A program made the translations under genes and the position numbers. Of a stretch of DNA of 64,000 bases, positions 58,048 to 64,000 are shown in pieces. Source of the stretch: Batillaria attramentaria (lineage: Eukaryota > Mollusca > Gastropoda > Batillariidae). The notes under the pieces are model-generated. The model was given only the letters and a program-made list of their open reading frames with translations. It had not been told where the DNA came from and searched no databases. The stretch covers positions 300,001 through 364,000 of the forward strand of contig JACVVK020000225.1 of assembly GCA_018292915.2 (NCBI GenBank), given 5' to 3'. Numbering within the stretch: the stretch's first letter is position 1; every line of letters begins with the position of its first letter.

Positions 58048-58319
58048 AACAGTTTGAGAAAATGTGCAGAGAAAACCGCCATTTGTTTTGTCTGCCGGAC
58101 CGGATGCATCGGAGAAAAGAACAACTTTTAACTCGTTCTCAATTATTTAAAAAAAAATTGGCCAGGTGTAACAGCAACAACGACAACAACAACAACAGCA
58201 ACAACAAACTTCCTTAATGAAACAAAACGGGAGGGGTTGGAGAAGAGAGAAAACAAGTACACGAGTAAGATGTCGGTATCCGTCCATGAAAGCTTGTCTT
58301 TACGTTCCGATTTTCGCTC
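56102..58319. other. Intergenic DNA; CpG-rich patch and low-complexity tracts
   Basis: 56250-56720 is CpG-rich with CCAAT near 56614 and a strong-context ATG at 56657 opening 31 codons (MADRRRKDGKGTGRFKGIQV...); I cannot assign it. 56875-57065 is A/C low complexity and 58016-58050 is (CAA)n. Other frames have no domain. Confidence 0.4.
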
Positions 58320-58324
58320 AAGGT

Positions 58325-58685
58325 TATAAAATCCGAACTGGGTGATGCCTTTTCAGAGTAACCAGCAACGCAAAAATTATAAAGTAAATTTATAAACTCC
58401 CAACTCTGTAACTAATGCGTTTTCAGAGCAGCCAGCAATGAAAAAAAAAAATCAAGTAAATTTATAAACTCCGACTTAGAGTCATCAGTGAATTTTCAGA
58501 GCAACCAGCAATAAAAAAAACAATTAAGGTAAATTTATAATTTCGGCTCAGTGACCAGTGTATTTTCAGAGCAACCAGAAATGAAAAAAAAATCAAGTAA
58601 ATTTATAAACTGGAAAAAAATCTAGTAAATTTATAAACTCCGACTCAATGACTGGTGCATTTTCAGAGCAGCCAGCGACGCAAAG
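58325..58685 (+). repeat. Minisatellite, unit about 75 bp
   Basis: Five diverged copies of TTTTCAGAGCAACCAGCAA, an A run, AGTAAATTTATAAACTCCGA and a short variable part containing ACTGGTGC-like sequence. Confidence 0.88.
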
Positions 58686-59239
58686 CGAAAAACTGTAAAG
58701 TTCACTGATGCTCTAAGCATTGCAAGTCTAGTCAGGCGGTTATCGACAACTCACAAAAGTCGGTCTATGCGCGGTGTTTCTCCTCATCACTTTCATATCC
58801 TCTGCACTGAGCAGCCGTACCCGCAGTACTAAAAATCAAGCTTTTACATTATGCGCCTCATAATCAAGTCAGTTGCACTGTCTTCAGACGGAACCAAGCC
58901 GCTCTCAACAGTAATAATTCCTCTCGTTATCATTAGCATCATTATTGATGGTCATATACTTCTACACCAAGGCGCCAGTCGCCGATCCCTGAAGAGTGGG
59001 GGGGAGTGAGAAATGCACCCTGGCGACCGCCTTGTGTTGTCGGTAGTTCAACTCCCTCTCTCTCTCTCTCCAGATGACTAATTGGTAAAATGACTCACGC
59101 TCTGCCTCCTTCCGTTCATTCACACTCACTGCTCCGCTGCCTTTTTCTTCTTCTTTTTCTGTCGCTCTGTCTCAGGCTGACAAGTTTTCTCAAGTCGTTT
59201 GACCTTGCTTTACACACACACACTGAAAACACGCACGCA

Positions 59240-59271
<32 letters not shown>

Positions 59272-59667
59272 CTGAAAACACACGCACGCACGCACTGACA
59301 CACACGCAGTGTGTGTGGTAGTGAGTCTAGGGCTTGTTTTTGGTTGTTGTTTCTTTCAGTTTTTACCTTTAGGCAACCAAAAATAAATAAATAAATAAAT
59401 GAAATAAAAAATGCTGTATTTTCAACTGACTTAAGTGCTGGAGTTGTACTGGCTCCGACAACTGGAGTGAGTGCACTGACAAATCCAAACAAATAAACAT
59501 TCAAGATTGACCGAAAGACAACAAACTGCGGAGAAACACCAACACTGAAGCCCAGAACAGTCCAAAAAAGTTTTTTATATATTTAAAAAAAAAGTTTTAC
59601 AGAGATTAAAAAAAAAACTTTCAAGAAGAACTGACACCCCCACCCCACCCCACCCCACCCCACCCCC

Positions 59668-59668
<1 letters not shown>
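58686..59668. other. Intergenic DNA without supported genes
   Basis: Contains (CT)n near 59050, (ACGC)n at 59231-59260 and (AAAT)n at 59384-59400. No gene seen. Confidence 0.5.

Positions 59669-59736
<68 letters not shown>
59669..59736 (+). repeat. (CA)n microsatellite after (CACCC)n
   Basis: CACCC pentamers at 59640-59665 pass into about 33 CA units. Confidence 0.95.
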
Positions 59737-59738
<2 letters not shown>

Positions 59739-60565
59739 CCCACTTTCCCTCACGGGTCATGAAAACGCTACAAATCATCTCAATAATGTCATCTCTTGAC
59801 GTCTTTATTTTATTTCACTACAGTCCGCACAGATGCACGCTGAGATTCACAATGCAGTAACACCGTCCGCACACACCGTGACACTGACAGACGGAAATGG
59901 CGATCTACACATGTATACTGAATTTGTCACTTAGTAGTTCGTGCACAATGACATAACTTACGTCAGCACTGCTCTTCAGTGCTTTCAGGCAGCAAAAGAT
60001 CGTTCAGTCAGATAGCGCGGAAAGGCCGGGATGGGGTGGGACGGAGGGGGGTGGGGGGTACGTACCAAGGCCCGTTGTATCACTGAAGTTACTGTGAAGC
60101 CATTCAGTGGTAAAAATGGTCATGAATCAAACGGTCAAATGCAGAAGGCCGGGCCACTGATCATAACGTCAGTCCGAGTCCAGGACCGGCCTCCGCTACA
60201 ACAACTACAAGCACGAACGTGGTCATGAGTAATTAATGGAAGGTGCCAGAATTGATCTCTGTAAATATTGATGAAGATGAGTATCCCGGCCGACCGAACG
60301 CCAACGGCCCCCGCGGCCGGCCGGACTGACTTTCGCCATAACAGAAAACAAGCCAACACACAAAGGGAAGTAATCCACCACAGCACGAATCGACAAAATT
60401 ACTGCCCTTGACTGAAGACTGACCCGGGCACTCCGACCATGAATGAGTCGCCCGCTCTATGCTTCAGAAGATCGAACGGCTGTCACGCGTCGACTTGTTG
60501 GGTTGTACCGTTCGTCATAATTCACATGATATCAAGTTTCTTTTAAACGGGCTTATTCTATGTTT

Positions 60566-60812
60566 GCTAAGCTAGCTTATGTTTTGGAACAGTTTCGCTC
60601 AAGAGTGCGCCTTACTGTACGCCTGTAATAGTCGAACTTGAATACTCTATCGTGATAATGCGATACAATGTTGTTTGCACTTAGGCTAACGTGAACGGTT
60701 GAAAATTCCAATTCTACGACTGTTGTTACACTGCTCCAGCGCTTGGTTCAGTGCCGGATCGCCGCGTCAGTGAGTACGCTTCTTTTGGCTCAGTCATTAC
60801 AGACGCCGCTAT
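60566..60812 (+). repeat. Dispersed repeat family X, copy 2
   Basis: Matches 9908-10156 along its length: TTGCTAAGC, GGAACAGTTTCGCTCA, TAATGCGATACAATG, ACGACTGTTGTTACA, TTGGCTCAGT and CATTACAGACGC. It lies directly before the Harbinger-type element at 60848. Confidence 0.7.
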
Positions 60813-60847
60813 CACTGAGTCATTGTCCAGCCACTCCAGGTTTATTA

Positions 60848-61610
60848 GGGCCGGTGCACACTAGCGTCGGCGCTACATCGCACGCACCACGCGTGTAGCG
60901 CCTTGCGTGCCTCAAGCACAGTGAGAGCTCTCACACGTGGAGTAAACGCACGCCGCGTCATCTGGCCACTGACGAGCCAGTGCTTCTGAGTGTGCGATGG
61001 AATGCGAAATTAGGGATCTGAAACGTATCATAAACTTCAGGCTGCTTGTTCGCAGTCTGAATAGAGACTGGTGATCGAGGCCACGATAACTTGATAGAAT
61101 TTAGCTACAACAAACCCGGCTTTGCTGTAGAATGATATCGTAGACGATGAGAGACCCGGCAGTGACAACACACGGCGGTTCGGTCAGTGTGTATAGTTTT
61201 ATTTACTCCATTTACGTATTTACCGTAGTGTGAGTCAGCGGAGAGTGACACAACAAAACGGCATACCCGTCGACTGTGATATGAATCGAGCTGAAAATTG
61301 TAGAGGTTTTCCTGTTCACGATACAGGTCGATGAGGCGAAACATTTCGTCTTCGCGCAATTCCGCCATCTTGGAAGAGAAGAGGATGGCGAGTCAGCCCT
61401 TGCTGGCTGGCTCTTCTGATCGGCTGAAGCCACGCTACACGCGCGCGTCAAGCGCGCCGAATAGAACAGTTCCTATCCTCGCGCAACAGAATTTTTCAAT
61501 CGTGCTACGTCTGTCGCTTCGCGCTTCAAGGGGTTGCATACGTAGATGCGCGACAAAATTTGCTGCACGCGTGGCGCGACAATGTCGCATGACGCCAGTG
61601 TGCAAGGGCC
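60848..61610 (-). mobile_element. PIF-Harbinger-type element 1 with MADF-like exon remnant
   Basis: The 763 bp element has imperfect terminal inverted repeats (left GGGCCGGTGCACACTAGCGT, right end complementary to GGCCCTTGCACACTGGCGTC) and a TTA duplication (60845-60847, 61611-61613). TWA duplications with GGGCC-type ends fit PIF-Harbinger. On the minus strand, ATG at 61368 opens a frame whose start, EMFRLIDLYREQENLYN, resembles a MADF DNA-binding domain, the partner protein encoded by Harbinger elements. It reaches a possible splice donor (CGACGG|GTATGC) within about 33 codons. No transposase is present. Confidence 0.65.
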
Positions 61611-61614
61611 TTAA

Positions 61615-62227
61615 AGGCCGTTCTTAACCGGGCGAACCACCAGTCTGGCGAACTTGTTCGGCGAACTGTGTATTGTATACGAACAGGGCAAGCGCACGCA
61701 CGTACATAGTTCCAGAGGTTCGGCCGGACTAGTTCTCTTTCTTAACCGACCGTTAATGATATGCATACGTCATCGCCCGAACAAGCGCGGACTCGGAAGT
61801 TGAGACAATCGTAAACAACCAAAATGGGCGCCTTCGTAGATCGAGACGACCAGGCATTTGCGGTAGTTATCGTTTTGAGTGAACTCTTGGAAGCCGAGGA
61901 AGAGGAGATAAGAGGAAAAGAGCGCAAGAGAGGGAAATGTGAAGTGAGTCGATAGCCGCGATGCCGTCCGCCATTTTCCTCAAGTTTGTACATGCGCACA
62001 ACAGCTCAGTCTCCCCGAGCAACCAATCAGAGCGCAGGATCGGCAAAAGGATCGCGAGGGTTCCCACGACACGCTATGCAGTCCTCGAACCTAGTTCGCC
62101 GAACCTTTCGAACCAGGGTTTCCGCACAAGTATTTGGTCGGTTAAGAAACAACGTGCGCGAACCTAGTTCGCCGTACTCTCCGAACCTAGTTCGCGAACC
62201 AAAAGTCTGCCCGGTTAAGAACGGCCT
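61615..62227 (+). mobile_element. PIF-Harbinger-type element 2, abutting element 1
   Basis: The 613 bp element has perfect 19-base ends, AGGCCGTTCTTAACCGGGC and its reverse complement, and a TAA duplication (61612-61614, 62228-62230). The inner flanks contain several TTCG(C/G)CGAAC-like and GAACCTAGTTCGC motifs. It shares the TTAA junction with element 1, so one inserted exactly at the duplication of the other. It is non-autonomous. Confidence 0.8.
61824..61955 (+). pseudogene. Possible transposase first-exon remnant inside element 2
   Basis: A 43-codon frame (MGAFVDRDDQAFAVVIVLSE, then LLEAEEEEIRGKERKRGKCE) ends just after GAA|GTGAGT, a good splice donor. An acidic run followed by a basic run near the N-terminus is typical of Harbinger (HARBI1-type) transposases. 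The catalytic part is absent. The resemblance is short and compositional, so this is a tentative call. Confidence 0.35.
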
Positions 62228-62230
62228 TAA

Positions 62231-62704
62231 GCTGTGTGATCAGTCACAGTGATAGATCAGTCATCACGAAAACAGCTCAGAACGATCTCAGGCTGTGAGC
62301 ATAAAAATGGTAGCATTAGTGTTGTATTTTACTCCTGCTACGTCGCTCTCTTGGTGCACTTGCAGAGAATACACGGGATACAACAATACTATACAACTCC
62401 ACTGAATACTTTATTAACAGAAGATGCGTGGAGAACAAATTCATGAAAGAAGAAGAACCCAGAACGCTGTGCAGGGCTGCTTATATACTAAACAGGCCAG
62501 ATCTAGAACATAGCTCAACTTACTGGCAAATTCGAAATCTTTCCAAGGTGACGTAATCTACTGACGTCACGGTTACTGCACCAGCATGTTCTGGCATGGT
62601 CTAGAAATTTCCATCGAAATGCATAGTGGCTTTTCGCGATCTCTACAACAATTAGTGTCTTTAAACTTTCATAGTCCATGTTTAACAGGCTTCAGAGAAG
62701 TTCA
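62231..62704. other. Intergenic DNA without supported genes
   Basis: No domain-bearing frame, tRNA or repeat recognised. Confidence 0.5.
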
Positions 62705-62965
62705 AGTAACCGATATTTTGGAACACTGAGCCTCTGCTCTTGTGACTGAGTGCACCTCGAAATTGTCAGCCAGTCCTTCAGTCTTGATAATCAGCAGAGC
62801 CTTGAATGCAATACAATGCCGTCTACAGGCTGTGCGAGCCGGTGAAAATTCAGATCCTCTTACTCAGCGGTTAACCGTGCCCGCAACACTAGCTGCCTCT
62901 TTGAGGTATATTCGTGTCGCGTGTACCCTTCTGTTGGCTCGGTCAGTGCCAGCCTGTTAGATGCT
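62705..62965 (+). repeat. Dispersed repeat family X, copy 3 (diverged)
   Basis: It retains TTTTGGAACA, TGAATGCAATACAATG, GAGCCGGTGAAAATTCAGA and CTGTTGGCTCGGTCAGTGCC in the same order as copies 1 and 2. Confidence 0.5.
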
Positions 62966-63283
62966 GTCACTGTGCAGGCGACTGAGTGGTACGACGGGGT
63001 GTTTAACCCTGAGCAGTCTCTCCGCCGGCAGGGAAACGCCAGGAACCGGTGCTTAGGTCCGCCAGATCTACAGACTGGGCTGTTGTCATGGCTTCCAGTA
63101 CCGACTGGCGCCGTCTGGTGGACAGCAGCAACAGATCCCTTAAAAAAAAAAAAAAAAATCACGACATTGGTTTTAACTTCTTCTTTTTTTTTTTTAAATG
63201 CATGCACATAATTGTAATGTTGATCCCGACAGAATTCCACTGATTTAGTTCAGAATTAAGCCCGAAAAATTCCAACTCATGCG

Positions 63284-63287
<4 letters not shown>

Positions 63288-63358
<71 letters not shown>
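63288..63358. repeat. (TA)n microsatellite
   Basis: About 35 uninterrupted TA units. A smaller (TA)n is at 63508-63526. Confidence 0.97.
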
Positions 63359-63361
<3 letters not shown>

Positions 63362-63529
63362 TTGGGATCCATGTTTTCTTAATAATAATAGTTGTTCACA
63401 GTTTTCAAGAAGTGTATTTTCTAGTTATTCAACGTGGATTCATCCATTTCTAAACTCTTTCGGGGATGTGTGGAGCCAGCATGACTTTGTTCGTTTTGTA
63501 AAGTCAGTATATATATATATATATATTTT

Positions 63530-63620
63530 TTTTTTGGCCGGGTTCAGTGCTGAACTTCGATTCCTCTTATATGATCCTTGGGTAGTGGAAAAGGACGTTA
63601 AACACCTTATCAAGCAACCA
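63530..63620 (+). mobile_element. tRNA-SINE family A, tail fragment
   Basis: GGCCGGGTTCAG...TTCGATTCC...GATCCTTGGGTAGTGGAA followed by AAGGACGTTAAACACC matches the 3' part of family A with a deletion in the middle. The end of the window after it (to 64000) holds only short simple repeats. Confidence 0.65.
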
Positions 63621-64000
63621 AGCAAACTCTAGGCTCGTACATCGCATGTGTACATGTATCATGCTTTCATCTAGGATTTAGACAAGAAAAAACAAAACAA
63701 AACACAAAACAACAACAACAACACCCTCTCCAACACACACACACCGCGGGCCAAGTAACGCATACAGCAAAGAAAGAAGTGACCTTCACCTTACTGTAAA
63801 CGAAGTCATTCACAACAGTATTGTTTTTGTGTTATCGCCGGTTTTCACGTGACCATGTTTACCGTGTGCGTCTGAACGAACTGTGAATGCATGAATAGTA
63901 CATCTTCTCCTCCACGCGCATTGATATACTGTGACCTTTAAGGTTGACCTCATTCATTATCATGTGATCCAAGAAATCGATACTTGAACCGCATGAAGAA

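Overview
This is a eukaryotic, intron-containing and very repeat-rich window. It holds one gene I can support, a MAP-kinase phosphatase of the DUSP10/MKP-5 type, inside a large non-coding background of transposons, satellites and CA/GT microsatellites. The phosphatase is clearly animal. The abundance of tRNA-derived SINEs, (CA)n arrays and PIF-Harbinger, Tc1/mariner and non-LTR remnants would fit a lophotrochozoan, most likely a mollusc; that placement is inference, not proof.

Layout. 1-1545: satellite array of about 165 bp monomers. 1.5-19.8 kb: intergenic DNA with microsatellites, a 147 bp perfect duplication, three tandem LINE-like ends, a TA-flanked MITE with a retroposon inserted at its edge, and two complete SINEs with target-site duplications (16743-17248 and 17490-17813). 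19.86-20.75 kb: GC-rich probable promoter and 5' UTR. 20756-38489: the phosphatase gene, four coding exons joined by three phase-1 introns, 475 codons plus stop, with rhodanese/CH2 and dual-specificity catalytic domains. 38490 to about 43350: probable long 3' UTR, poor in microsatellites, with AU-rich elements and AATAAA signals. 43.4-47.2 kb: intergenic.

47192-53882 is a nested transposon. A tRNA-SINE with its own 17 bp target-site duplication is split by a 6485 bp element. That element has perfect termini starting with CACAGTG (identical to the V(D)J recombination signal heptamer) and an exact 5 bp GC-rich duplication, GGGTC. These are hallmarks of the Transib/RAG-like superfamily. The element is a foldback (palindromic) non-autonomous transposon whose interior repeats carry about a dozen TGACCTTGA/TCAAGGTCA nuclear-receptor-type half-sites. 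It has itself received a SINE and a retroposon, and the retroposon carries a TA-flanked MITE. I regard this as the most interesting item in the window.

53.9-64 kb: more microsatellites, SINE copies, the 3' end of a LINE reverse-transcriptase ORF (55910-56101, minus strand), a 75 bp minisatellite, and two abutting PIF-Harbinger-type elements (60848-61610 and 61615-62227) with apparent remnants of MADF-protein and transposase first exons. I found no rRNA, no functional tRNA gene and no CRISPR array. Most open frames in the window are translations of (CA)n/(GT)n or short chance ORFs.
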